A stretch of 64,000 nt of DNA from a bacterium (lineage in GTDB: Bacteria; SZUA-79; Acidulodesulfobacterales; Acidulodesulfobacteraceae). The stretch lies in NCBI GenBank assembly GCA_021818985.1, contig JAKASO010000008.1, forward strand, positions 1-64,000, given 5' to 3'. Below the pieces are notes generated by a model. That model worked only from the letters and a program-made list of their open reading frames with translations, did no database searches and was not told where the DNA came from. Shown piece by piece: positions 44,317-52,916 of this stretch. The translations under genes were made by a program, and so were the position numbers. Position 1 is the stretch's first letter, and each line of letters opens with the position of its first letter.

Positions 44317-44919
44317 ATGAACAGCGATACTTATATTTCCGTCGGCAGTATAATTAAGCCTCACGGCATTAAAGGCGAACTTATCGTAAGGTTTTACAAT
44401 CCTTTTACAAAGATTATCGCCGAAAAAACGCCTTTATATTTATGTATTGGCGGCGCATACAGCCGGCTAAATATACAAAATATCAGGTCAAATAATAAAA
44501 GCTATATTTTTAAAATATACAATACCGGTTCGGATCTTATCAATATGCATAATACGCATACTTCTTTGCCTGTATCTTCTTCCGTAACCTCTTTTGTATC
44601 TTCTGTCGTATCTTCTATAGACGAGGCAAAAAAATATGCGGGCTTTAAGCTGTTTGTGAAAAAAGATGACATCGTCATTAAAGATATTAAAAAGAATGAA
44701 TATTTCGTGATAGACCTCGTCAACTTAAACTGTTATAATACAAAAAGCAAAAATATAGGAATAGTAACCGAAATTTACTCTGGTAGCGGCGCCGATATAA
44801 TGGAAATAAAATCGGATAACGGCGTTTACCTTTTGCCGATGACGGAAGAAAACATAATAGCCGTAGATCTCCGGACAAAAAGGGTTACGGTAAAAAACGA
44901 AGAACTTTTCAAGGTATAA
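44317..44919 (+). CDS. rimM: 16S rRNA processing protein RimM
   Basis: About 200 residues from ATG 44317 (MNSDTYISVG), which fits the family start IxVGxIxKPHGIKGEL. The open frame extends upstream to a TTG at 44263, but those codons are not family-like. PRC-barrel second domain: YFVIDLVNLNCY and SGSGADIMEIKSDNGVYLLP. A Ser/Thr/Val-rich insertion of about 20 residues (coded by imperfect 15-bp repeats, 44562-44622) interrupts the inter-domain helix. Assists 30S maturation. Confidence 0.88.
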   Translation: MNSDTYISVGSIIKPHGIKGELIVRFYNPFTKIIAEKTPLYLCIGGAYSRLNIQNIRSNNKSYIFKIYNTGSDLINMHNTHTSLPVSSSVTSFVSSVVSSIDEAKKYAGFKLFVKKDDIVIKDIKKNEYFVIDLVNLNCYNTKSKNIGIVTEIYSGSGADIMEIKSDNGVYLLPMTEENIIAVDLRTKRVTVKNEELFKV

Positions 44920-44970
44920 AAATAATATAAATATAAACAATAGCAGCATAAACGGAAAATTAATGAAACA

Positions 44971-45702
44971 ATGAAAAAAATCATAGATATTATTTCAATA
45001 ATGCCCGAATATTTCGACTCTTTTCTTGCAGCCGGTTTAATACGCCGGTCAATAAAAGACGGCATCGTCGAGATAAATATTATCAATCCACGGACATTTT
45101 CAAAAGACAAGCATAAAAAAGTTGATGAAAAAATATACGGGGGCGGAGCTGGACAACTATTAATGGCGGAACCTATACTAAAAGCATGGGAATACGCTAA
45201 TCTTGCCTGTAATAAAAAATATAGTTCCGGAAATATCACGCCTATTAAGACGCAAACCATAATTATGTCCGCATCCGGCAAGCTTTTAAGCAATTCCATA
45301 GCTAAAGGTTTTGCGGCTTTAGGTCATCTAATAATAATATGCGGCAGATATGAAGGAATTGATGCCCGCGTTACCGGCTTAACTAATGCCGTCGAAATAT
45401 CCATAGGCGATTACATCCTTTCGGGTGGCGAAATTGCCGCCATAGTGCTAATCGAATCTGTAGCAAGATATATTGACGGATTTCTCGGCAATACCGGATC
45501 GTTAAAGGAAGAGAGCTTTTGCGAAGGTATATCCGAAGGCTTTCGGCTGCTTGAATATCCCCAGTACACGAAGCCTCGCGAGATATATGGCCGTGAGGTT
45601 CCTGCAGTTTTGCTAAGCGGAAACCACAAACTTATAAACGAATGGAGAATAAAAAACGCCGTTCGTAAAACTAAGATTAACAGACCGGGGCTGCTCAAGT
45701 AA
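44971..45702 (+). CDS. trmD: tRNA (guanine-N1-)-methyltransferase
   Basis: 243 residues, SPOUT methyltransferase that makes m1G37. IYGGGAGQLLMAEPI (about residues 55-69), CGRYEGIDARV (about 124-134) and the knot motif SIGDYILSGGEIAA (about 145-158) are visible, with QYTKPREIYGREVP near the C-terminus. Between rimM and rplS as in most bacteria. Confidence 0.96.
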   Translation: MKKIIDIISIMPEYFDSFLAAGLIRRSIKDGIVEINIINPRTFSKDKHKKVDEKIYGGGAGQLLMAEPILKAWEYANLACNKKYSSGNITPIKTQTIIMSASGKLLSNSIAKGFAALGHLIIICGRYEGIDARVTGLTNAVEISIGDYILSGGEIAAIVLIESVARYIDGFLGNTGSLKEESFCEGISEGFRLLEYPQYTKPREIYGREVPAVLLSGNHKLINEWRIKNAVRKTKINRPGLLK

Positions 45703-45747
45703 TTAATTCATTACTAAATAGTTAAAAACCAAAAGGAGTAAAAAATC

Positions 45748-46110
45748 ATGAGTATCGTGGAAAAGATCGAGAACTCTTCTTTAAAAACAGGCATACCGGA
45801 TTTTAAGGCTGGAGATACCGTCAGAGTGCATCAAAAGATCAAAGAAGGCGATAAGGAAAGAATTCAGATATTCGAAGGGGTTGTTATTGCTAAAAAAGGG
45901 AGCGCCGCGCGTTCATCTATTACCGTTAGAAAATTATCTTACGGGATAGGCGTGGAAAAAACGTTTTTGGTAAATTCACCTCTGATTGATAAGATAAAAC
46001 TCATGTATCGCGGAAAAGTCAACAGGGCTAAACTATACTACCTTAGAGAGAAAAAGGGGAAAGAAACTAAAATAGAGCGCCTCGAAACCTATAATAATTC
46101 TGAAGTATAG
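45748..46110 (+). CDS. rplS: Ribosomal protein bL19
   Basis: 120 residues. [20 protein letters not shown] (about residues 18-37), [19 protein letters not shown] and [13 protein letters not shown] are diagnostic. AAGGAG 11 nt before the ATG. Followed by a 138-nt gap with a C8 run and a short CCCC/GGGG stem. Confidence 0.96.
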   Translation: MSIVEKIENSSLKTGIPDFKAGDTVRVHQKIKEGDKERIQIFEGVVIAKKGSAARSSITVRKLSYGIGVEKTFLVNSPLIDKIKLMYRGKVNRAKLYYLREKKGKETKIERLETYNNSEV

Positions 46111-46248
46111 CCAATCACCCCCCCCTTTGCGAACGGGGCTTGAACCGTGAGTTTTAAGAGTAATTAGCCGGCTGATTTAGATAAAATTTAAGTTAATTAA
46201 GTTAATAATTAAGTCAATATTGAAATTTAAATTTTAAGTGGAGGGATT

Positions 46249-46560
46249 ATGGAAGAAAAAAAATCCAATCTGGAAAAGTTATTCGGGCTTGTGAGCAGTT
46301 TTCTTACGGCAACCGACGATAAATTTCAAAAGATATTAGACGACTTTATCGTAAACCAGGATTTTGGCAAGAAAGAAGCAGAGGATTTTTCAAAAAACAT
46401 GAAGGATTTTTATTCTAATAGCAAACAGAAACTTTCCTCCTTGATTGACGAATCCATTAAAAAAACTCTCGAAAGAGCTGATATTGCCAGATCTTCGGAA
46501 ATCAAAGAACTAAAAGAAAAGATCCATGAATTGGAGAAAAAGCTCGCCGAACGGCAATAA
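46249..46560 (+). CDS. Phasin-like coiled-coil protein
   Basis: 103 residues, almost entirely helical and strongly charged. The C-terminus (about 80-103, EIKELKEKIHELEKKL) is a clear coiled coil with heptad Leu/Ile. The pattern fits the phasin/PHA-granule regulator-like family. No polyhydroxyalkanoate genes are in the window, so a granule role is not supported by context. Strong ribosome site GGAGG. It is followed 17 nt later by acyP. Confidence 0.6.
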   Translation: MEEKKSNLEKLFGLVSSFLTATDDKFQKILDDFIVNQDFGKKEAEDFSKNMKDFYSNSKQKLSSLIDESIKKTLERADIARSSEIKELKEKIHELEKKLAERQ

Positions 46561-46577
46561 CAAAAAACAACGCAAAA

Positions 46578-46856
46578 ATGGGTTTAAAAGCTTACAGGGT
46601 AATTATAAAGGGTATAGTTCAAGGGGTTAATTTCAGATATTTTGTCAAAACCGAAGCCGACAGACTAAATATTAAAGGCTTTGTAAAAAATACCCTTGAC
46701 GGGCATGTTGAAGCTTTTTTCGAAGGCGAAGAAGAAAACATCAAAGAGATCATCTCGCTTAGTCATATAGGTCCGTCAAACGCAAGGGTAAAAGAAGTTA
46801 AGCTTTACGAACAGGAAAGCCCGTTCAATTTCAAAGAGTTTACAATAATGCGGTAG
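46578..46856 (+). CDS. acyP: Acylphosphatase
   Basis: 92 residues. The active-site signature is GIVQGVNFRYFVKTEA (about residues 11-26, catalytic Arg 19) and GFVKNTLDGHVEAFFEG has the catalytic Asn (about 38). Hydrolyses acyl-phosphates. No ribosome site is visible; translation may couple to the preceding phasin-like gene. It is convergent with rsmI. Confidence 0.93.
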   Translation: MGLKAYRVIIKGIVQGVNFRYFVKTEADRLNIKGFVKNTLDGHVEAFFEGEEENIKEIISLSHIGPSNARVKEVKLYEQESPFNFKEFTIMR

Positions 46857-46892
46857 GATAAGATAATACGATAGATAGGATAGATAGATAGA
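46857..46892. repeat. GATA-rich microsatellite between convergent acyP and rsmI
   Basis: Imperfect (GATA)n repeats fill the 50-nt gap between the two convergent genes. No hairpin terminator is seen. Confidence 0.6.
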
Positions 46893-46906
46893 CGGTAGGG
46901 ATTGCA

Positions 46907-47599
46907 TCAGGTATCCGGATTTACGATCAACGGATTTACGATCAACGTTAGTTCACCCTTCAAAAGTGCGGGATTTTTCTTTAATTCCTCCCTTATGCTC
47001 CGTATATCCGTTGTGCGTATATATTCAAAAAGCTTTGTGAGTTCTTTTGCATAGCAGATTTTTACATTGCCGGTAATTTCTTCAATCAGGTCAAGCAATT
47101 TTTCTATACTCCTTGCCGGTTCAAAAACTATAAAAGTCCTGCCTTCTTCTTTAAGCTTCAATAACACTTTTTTTCTTTTTCCCAGTTTTTTAGGTAAAAA
47201 CCCCACAAAGGTAAATTCCGATAAATCAAGGCCTGAAACCGATAGCGCGGCAACGGCGCTTGACGGTCCTGGTATCGGAACAACCCTGATCCCTTTTTCA
47301 AGACATATCCGCACAAGATACGACCCGGGATCCGAAACGAGCGGCGTTCCTGCTTCGCTAACTAATGCGACATCGCCGGTTTTTATTATGGTATCAACAA
47401 TTCGTTCTGCCGCCACTTTTTTGTTATATTCATGATATGAGATAAGACGTGTTTTGATATGATATTTCGAGGTCAGGATCCTTGTTTTTCTAGTATCTTC
47501 GCATGCAATAAGCTTAACCGAGCGCATAACCTTGAGCGCTCTTATCGTTATATCCTCAAGGTTTCCTATCGGCGTCGCAACGACATATAAAACAGGCAT
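46907..47599 (-). CDS. rsmI: 16S rRNA (cytidine-2'-O)-methyltransferase
   Basis: 230 residues, tetrapyrrole-methylase fold. VVATPIGNLEDITIRAL (residues 6-22), CEDTRKTRIL, SEAGTPLVSDPGS (about 81-93) and PGPSSAVAALSVSG (about 107-120) are diagnostic. Methylates C1402 of 16S rRNA. It is shorter than the E. coli enzyme by the C-terminal domain. AGGA lies upstream of the ATG. Confidence 0.95.
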   Translation of the reverse strand: MPVLYVVATPIGNLEDITIRALKVMRSVKLIACEDTRKTRILTSKYHIKTRLISYHEYNKKVAAERIVDTIIKTGDVALVSEAGTPLVSDPGSYLVRICLEKGIRVVPIPGPSSAVAALSVSGLDLSEFTFVGFLPKKLGKRKKVLLKLKEEGRTFIVFEPARSIEKLLDLIEEITGNVKICYAKELTKLFEYIRTTDIRSIREELKKNPALLKGELTLIVNPLIVNPDT

Positions 47600-47676
47600 T
47601 TTACATTAAATCCTGCATCCGTAAACACTTGATTTCAGATTTCAGCTGAATTCCTTTAGCCTTATGCAAAGCAGGT

Positions 47677-48546
47677 TTACGCCCAGTCTCTTAAATATCT
47701 AAAGTCAATATTTATCGTGCGCTGGGACACCTTTGCTATCAAAGGCATTCTTCTTTTATACTGGGACCGCTTTATTTTACCGTATATAAGGCTGACAAGA
47801 TTTTCGTCATACCCCAACGAAGAAACGGTCTCCGGCTTGTACATCTTATCAACAAGAAGGAACATAATGTTATCGGCTTCTTTATATGTAAAACCAAGCT
47901 CCTTTTCATCAGTCTGATCTATCCAAAGATCTGCGGACGGGGCTTTTTTAACAATTAGTTTCGGGATATTCAAAAAGCCGGCAAGCTGGTGTATCTGCGT
48001 CTTATAGATATCGCCTATCGGATTGACGGCCGAAGCCATATCTCCATAAATTGTGCCATATCCTAAAAGAAGTTCTGATTTATTGCTTGTTCCAAGGACA
48101 AGCGAACCAAGTTTATATGAAAGGTCATATAAAATAGACATCCTTTCCCTTGCCATTTTATTTCCTATTCTTACCTTAAGACCGTTTTCGCCAGCGCCAG
48201 CGCCGTCCGAATCTCCGCCGGCATCTTTTGCAAAATAATCATCTATCTGCCTACTTATATCTATTACAAAGTGTTTTATACGTAATGCCCCGACAACTTT
48301 TAAACCATCCTCAAGGCTTTTTGGAGAACTTGTCTTATAAGGCATAAGAACGGCGGTAACGTTTTTATTGCCGAGCGCCGAAGCGGCAAGATAACTTACG
48401 ACGGCAGAATCAACCCCTCCGGAAAGTCCCAGCACTACTTTATTGAGGCCGGCCCTTAATATCTCCTCCTTGATAAACCCCGTAAGAAGTTTATTTATTA
48501 TTCCAAAGTTTGTCGAATTTATTTCCGGCAGATTGTTATGCAGCAT
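47677..48546 (-). CDS. nadE: NAD synthetase (ammonia-type, synthetase domain only)
   Basis: About 289 residues from ATG 48546, chosen over TTG 48561 because GGAG stands 9 nt before it. P-loop LGLSGGVDSAVVSYLA (about residues 39-54) and downstream LGTSNKSELLLGYGTIYGD and SADLWIDQTDEKELG are typical. It amidates nicotinate adenine dinucleotide to NAD. A nitrilase-type amidase is encoded just upstream; together they equal a two-domain glutamine-dependent NAD synthetase split in two. Confidence 0.93.
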   Translation of the reverse strand: MLHNNLPEINSTNFGIINKLLTGFIKEEILRAGLNKVVLGLSGGVDSAVVSYLAASALGNKNVTAVLMPYKTSSPKSLEDGLKVVGALRIKHFVIDISRQIDDYFAKDAGGDSDGAGAGENGLKVRIGNKMARERMSILYDLSYKLGSLVLGTSNKSELLLGYGTIYGDMASAVNPIGDIYKTQIHQLAGFLNIPKLIVKKAPSADLWIDQTDEKELGFTYKEADNIMFLLVDKMYKPETVSSLGYDENLVSLIYGKIKRSQYKRRMPLIAKVSQRTINIDFRYLRDWA

Positions 48547-48628
48547 GCCCGCAAACTCCAAAACCCAGCAGTTCCGCCCTTTTTATTGCCCGGCGCAAAA
48601 ACTGCCGTTATGTTAGTTATTAGAAGCT

Positions 48629-49498
48629 TTAGTTTTTAGTACTTATAATGCTTTCGAGTTCTTTAACCGTCAAGCTTAAATTTTCATCGCGGAGCAAAGG
48701 AGTTTTAAATCTTTCATTTTTTAGAAGGCTAATATTAAGCTTGGCGCTCAACAACCCTTCATCTAAATATTCCAAATGATATTCTTTATTTCCATCGGGG
48801 GAAAAAATGCACGAGCCGCCGGCAAAACCGATACCGTCTTCAAAACCTACCCTGTTGGCATATATAACATAACTTTTATAATAAAACGCGATAACCGACA
48901 AAAGCCTCTCCCACATTTCAATAGAACTAAATTTTTCCGAACCGCTTTCGATGCCCCTTGCCGGCGAAGCGGAATTAATTATTATTAATTTTGCGCCCTT
49001 ATTAACGGCTATATACGAAGAAGAAAGATGCCATGCGTCTTCGCATGTCAAAATCGCGGAAGTAATCCCGGATATGCCGAAAACATTAAAACCGTTTCCC
49101 GCTTTAAAATACCGCATCTCTTCAAACATCCCGTAAGTCGGCAGATAAACCTTCCGGTGAACATTTAGTATGCGTCCGCCGGACATACAAAGTGAACTGT
49201 TATAAAAATTATAGTCATCGTCAACCTCGACAAATCCTGCAATGACGGATATATTGTTACTTTCCGGCAGAAGATCGTGAATAATGTTTTTGCTTTCGTC
49301 TTTCAGGTTAATGGCTACGTCGTAAATACTGTCTTTTAAAAAATAGCCGGTTAAAGAAAGCTCCGGAAAAATAACAAGACCGCTCCCCTCCTTCTTTGCC
49401 GTTTTTATATATCTTAAGTGCTGTTTCAAGTTGTGTTTAAGGTCCGAAGGTTCCGGCTTGATCTGCGCAATAGATAACTTAATCGAATGTGTTTTCAA
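48629..49498 (-). CDS. Carbon-nitrogen hydrolase (nitrilase family), probable glutaminase partner of NadE
   Basis: 289 residues. The catalytic Glu-Lys-Cys triad is visible: Glu in VIFPELSLTGYF (about residue 44), Lys in HRKVYLPTYGMFEE (about 116) and Cys in ILTCEDAW (about 152). The YGMFEE-RYF and CEDAW contexts match the N-terminal glutaminase domain of glutamine-dependent NAD synthetases. It probably supplies ammonia to the adjacent NadE. Start TTG 49498 overlaps the yraN end by 20 nt. Confidence 0.8.
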   Translation of the reverse strand: MKTHSIKLSIAQIKPEPSDLKHNLKQHLRYIKTAKKEGSGLVIFPELSLTGYFLKDSIYDVAINLKDESKNIIHDLLPESNNISVIAGFVEVDDDYNFYNSSLCMSGGRILNVHRKVYLPTYGMFEEMRYFKAGNGFNVFGISGITSAILTCEDAWHLSSSYIAVNKGAKLIIINSASPARGIESGSEKFSSIEMWERLLSVIAFYYKSYVIYANRVGFEDGIGFAGGSCIFSPDGNKEYHLEYLDEGLLSAKLNISLLKNERFKTPLLRDENLSLTVKELESIISTKN

Positions 49499-49892
49499 AA
49501 TAAATAAGTTTAACCGAACTGTTTTCTAAAAATTCTACCGAAATAACCCCATAATGGGGCAAACTTTTGCCGATGCCGATACCGTTTTCAAGCATAAACA
49601 TTTGCGAAGCCACGATTATGCGGCCTTTTTTCTTATTATCAATGGCTTCAAATGGCTTTCCGAAACGACCCGATGACCTTGTCTTAACCTCAATAAAATT
49701 TATTATGCCTTCTTTGTCGTTTCCGGCTATTATATCAATTTCTCCGTGCTTTTTTCTATAATTTGTTTTTATAATATGGTAACCGGCCTTTTCTAAGAAC
49801 CCGCATGCGATCTTTTCTCCCAACTCCCCTTTTATCTTATTTAGCGACTTTGAATGTATTTGTTTGATTAGTTTATTAGTTTTCATAGTCAA
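49479..49892 (-). CDS. yraN: YraN family endonuclease-like protein (UPF0102)
   Basis: 137 residues with the restriction-endonuclease-like fold motif GEKIACGFLEKAGYHI, then KKHGEIDIIAG (Asp) and INFIEVKTRSSGRFG (E-x-K), the typical catalytic-type residues. The biological role of the family is not established; it often neighbours rnhB and rsmI, as here. The start at 49892 follows rnhB by 33 nt. Confidence 0.9.
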   Translation of the reverse strand: MTMKTNKLIKQIHSKSLNKIKGELGEKIACGFLEKAGYHIIKTNYRKKHGEIDIIAGNDKEGIINFIEVKTRSSGRFGKPFEAIDNKKKGRIIVASQMFMLENGIGIGKSLPHYGVISVEFLENSSVKLIYFENTFD

Positions 49893-49924
49893 TTTAAAAT
49901 CAATTTAAATGCGGTAAAATAATA

Positions 49925-50485
49925 TTAATGTTTAAATGTCTTTCTATGTATATCCGTAAAACCGTATTTCCTGATATTTTCTTTATGCTCTTTTGTGGCA
50001 TAACCTTTATGGTTTTTAAACCCGTACTGCGGATATTGTCCGTCATATTGCATCATCAGCCGGTCCCTTGCCACTTTTGCTATAACCGAAGCGCATGAAA
50101 CTATCTTTATTTTTTCATCCGCCTTAATAACGGGAATTACTTTCATTCCGGTCACGCTGCTCAACTTTTCCGGAGCAAAAGGTCCGTCAATTATAAGAAC
50201 ATCCGGCTTTATCGAAAGATTATCGTATGCCCTTACCATCGAAAGCATCGTTGCCTGTAATATATTTATTTCGTCTATTTCATAATTAGAAGCGGTGCCG
50301 ATGGAATAAGAAACAGCATAATTTATCAGGTAATCATAAAAAAAATCCCGCTCTTTACAGGTTAAAAACTTAGAATCTTTAACATTTGCCGGAATAGAAC
50401 TTTTTTTTATAATAATTGCGGCGGATACGACCGGCCCTGCAAGACATCCCCTTCCAGCTTCATCAATGCCACATACATAAAGCAT
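49925..50485 (-). CDS. rnhB: Ribonuclease HII
   Basis: 186 residues. GIDEAGRGCLAGPVVSAAII (about residues 6-25) has the first catalytic Asp/Glu, IIDGPF the next Asp, and ASVIAKVARDRLM (about 133-145) the last. YPQYGFKNHKGYATKEH is the typical C-terminal block. Removes ribonucleotides from DNA. Starts 6 nt after the gltX stop. Confidence 0.95.
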   Translation of the reverse strand: MLYVCGIDEAGRGCLAGPVVSAAIIIKKSSIPANVKDSKFLTCKERDFFYDYLINYAVSYSIGTASNYEIDEINILQATMLSMVRAYDNLSIKPDVLIIDGPFAPEKLSSVTGMKVIPVIKADEKIKIVSCASVIAKVARDRLMMQYDGQYPQYGFKNHKGYATKEHKENIRKYGFTDIHRKTFKH

Positions 50486-50491
50486 AAAGCA

Positions 50492-51970
50492 TTAAAAAAG
50501 ATAATTATGAATAAAATCAATAAATTTAAGTATCCTTCCACCGCTTCTTTTTTTCCCGAGCGCGTAAATAACTTCATATATGCCCGGGCTGACCTTTTCG
50601 CCGGTGAGGGCTATTCTTATTATCATCGCTTTTTCTTTTAATGTCCAATTATGCCCGGACAGAAAAGAATTAAACCGTTCTTTTATTAAATTCACACCGG
50701 AATTATCTGGCAGGCTTTCAAGAAACAGCATAAATTCGTTTAGAAACGACACTTCTTTATTAAGGTTTTCACCGTCATTAAAATTAAAGCCGCTTAAAAG
50801 ACTGCCGTTATAAGTTATATCATCATACAGATAAAAATGCATCTTTTCTTTCATCTCGCGCAGGGTTTTGCTTCTGGGCTTTAATGCCTCGATCAAAGAA
50901 GCGGTTTTATCGCCAGCCTCAATTTTAAGGCGCCTTTTTCTCGTCCGCTTTCCGTTCGCGTCTTTAACACCGGCATCAACATCCATATCGTTGATCATAT
51001 TAATAAGCCTTTCCGGCGGCGATGATTTAATATAGTGGGAGTTCAGCCACAGCAGTTTTTCCATGTTAAAAACCGCAGATGACCTGTTTATATTCTTTAA
51101 GCTAAAATGTTTTATCATATCTTCCATCGAGAATATCTCTTCATTTCCGTAAGACCAGCCAAGTCTTACAAGATAATTATTTAATGCCTCCGGCAAAAAG
51201 CCGCCGTTTTTATAGTGCTTTACGGATGTCGCCCCGTGCCTTTTAGACAGCCTTTTGCCGTCTTCGCCGAGGATCATGGAAACATGCGCAAATTCCGGCG
51301 GGGTAAAACCAAGGGCATTGTATATAAGCACTTGCTTCGGGGTATTACTAATATGGTCGTCGCCTCTTATAATATGGGTTATATTCATCAAGGCATCGTC
51401 AATTACCACTGCAAAATTATAAGTCGGTACCCCGTCTGCGCGCATAATAACGAAATCGTCTATTTCGTTATTGCTTACAACAACATACTGATCTCTGATC
51501 ATATCTCTAAATCCGGTTGTAAGGTTATCTCCTCTTTCAACCTTAAATCTAACAACATGCGGCTTCGCCGGATTTTCTTCTTCAGGTTTCAAATTGCGGC
51601 ATCTGCCGACGTACATCGGCTTTTTACCTTCAGAGATCAGCCTGTTTCTGTCCTCTTCCAATAGTTCCTCACTGCAATAACAGTTATAAGCATGCCTGTT
51701 CGTGGTAAGCCTGCCGCAGTAAGATCTGTAAATATCAAACCTTTTCGATTGATGAACGGCTTCTTCGTCTGAATTTATCCCAAGCCAGTTAAGACTATCT
51801 ATAATATCCTTTTCATATTCTTTTAAGGATCTTTCAAGATCGGTATCTTCTATTCTTAAAACGAACTTTCCGCCGGAATGTTTTGCAAACAGGTAATTAA
51901 AGAGCGCGGTTCTTACGCCGCCTATATGTAAAAATCCGGTCGGACTTGGCGCAAATCTTGTTTTGATCAT
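50492..51970 (-). CDS. gltX: Glutamyl-tRNA synthetase
   Basis: 492 residues, class I. FAPSPTGFLHIGGVRTALFN (about residues 6-25) contains the HIGH motif (HIGG), RIEDTDLERS follows, and KMSKS-like KRLSKRHGATSV is near 250. Charges tRNA-Glu (and often tRNA-Gln in bacteria lacking GlnRS; no glnS or gatCAB is in this window to decide). TATTAT 7 nt before the ATG and no ribosome site hint at a leaderless start. Confidence 0.95.
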   Translation of the reverse strand: MIKTRFAPSPTGFLHIGGVRTALFNYLFAKHSGGKFVLRIEDTDLERSLKEYEKDIIDSLNWLGINSDEEAVHQSKRFDIYRSYCGRLTTNRHAYNCYCSEELLEEDRNRLISEGKKPMYVGRCRNLKPEEENPAKPHVVRFKVERGDNLTTGFRDMIRDQYVVVSNNEIDDFVIMRADGVPTYNFAVVIDDALMNITHIIRGDDHISNTPKQVLIYNALGFTPPEFAHVSMILGEDGKRLSKRHGATSVKHYKNGGFLPEALNNYLVRLGWSYGNEEIFSMEDMIKHFSLKNINRSSAVFNMEKLLWLNSHYIKSSPPERLINMINDMDVDAGVKDANGKRTRKRRLKIEAGDKTASLIEALKPRSKTLREMKEKMHFYLYDDITYNGSLLSGFNFNDGENLNKEVSFLNEFMLFLESLPDNSGVNLIKERFNSFLSGHNWTLKEKAMIIRIALTGEKVSPGIYEVIYALGKKRSGGRILKFIDFIHNYLF

Positions 51971-52042
51971 TTAATATATAATATACCACTATGGATGAAT
52001 AACATTGTCAAATTGCTAAATTGGTCAAATGTATCGGCGCTA

Positions 52043-52864
52043 TTAATACACCACTATGGATGAATAACCAACGACGCTGGAATAATCTCCCGTAGTCTCT
52101 CCCGAATTAGTATAATTGATCAGTTTAGCATTCGCCCTTCCGCTCATTTTAGCTGTCAGGATCATTATGGAAGCCGGAATAAAGCCGCACATCGAAATAC
52201 CATTTTCCATCACCTTATTATAAAGCCCGTAAGCGTTGAGATTAAGTATCTGTCTAATCGCGATCTCGTCCTTAATTTTTGCGTTCTGAGCCGTTTCATA
52301 ATGCGTCATATCTGAACTTGCAACGATAAGAACATCATTCAAAAGACCTGATTTTTCAACTGCGTGATATATGGCATTTGCGGCCTTTACCACATCGTTA
52401 TATCTAATATATGAAAAAACTACCGGCACAATAGAAAAATTATCTTTAAAATAATGAATAAGGGGAATTTGAACTTCTATCGAATGTTCCTTTGCCTGCG
52501 CAAGTTCATCAACCTTGAACGGACTATCATTTTCATTGATTATTGCCTTTGCAAGATCGGAATTAACAGGAATTTTAAAATCGCTAAAATTATACGCACC
52601 TTCATCTATTATCGAAAAATCCGACCCAAAACCAGTATGATTCGGCCCTAATATTATTATATTGTTCTTTATAACGATCTTTGAATACCCCATAAATGCA
52701 GTCTTTCCGGAATAAACATATCCCGCATGGGGAGAAACGATCCCGAAGGCGTCTATTTTTTCTTTTTCATTAACCTCAGGAATATTAAAAGAGGCAATAA
52801 GCTTTTTTATATTATTTATGCCGGCAGGATAGAAATAGCCGGAAACGGCGGGCTTACGAATCAA
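52043..52864 (-). CDS. amrB: Memo-like protein (AmmeMemoRadiSam system protein B)
   Basis: 273 residues of the Memo family. PAVSGYFYPAG (residues 5-15), FGIVSPHAGYVYSG (about 42-55), ILGPNHTGFG (about 72-81) and VASSDMTHYE (about 186-195) hold the conserved His/Asp metal-site residues. In many bacteria it accompanies AMMECR1 and a radical SAM protein, but neither is adjacent here. Start TTG 52864 is supported by GGGAGGTG upstream. Function unproven. Confidence 0.88.
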   Translation of the reverse strand: MIRKPAVSGYFYPAGINNIKKLIASFNIPEVNEKEKIDAFGIVSPHAGYVYSGKTAFMGYSKIVIKNNIIILGPNHTGFGSDFSIIDEGAYNFSDFKIPVNSDLAKAIINENDSPFKVDELAQAKEHSIEVQIPLIHYFKDNFSIVPVVFSYIRYNDVVKAANAIYHAVEKSGLLNDVLIVASSDMTHYETAQNAKIKDEIAIRQILNLNAYGLYNKVMENGISMCGFIPASIMILTAKMSGRANAKLINYTNSGETTGDYSSVVGYSSIVVY

Positions 52865-52916
52865 TTATTATCACCTCCCTATCGTCCTAAAATTATTTGC
52901 CAAAGCAAGCTGGCGC

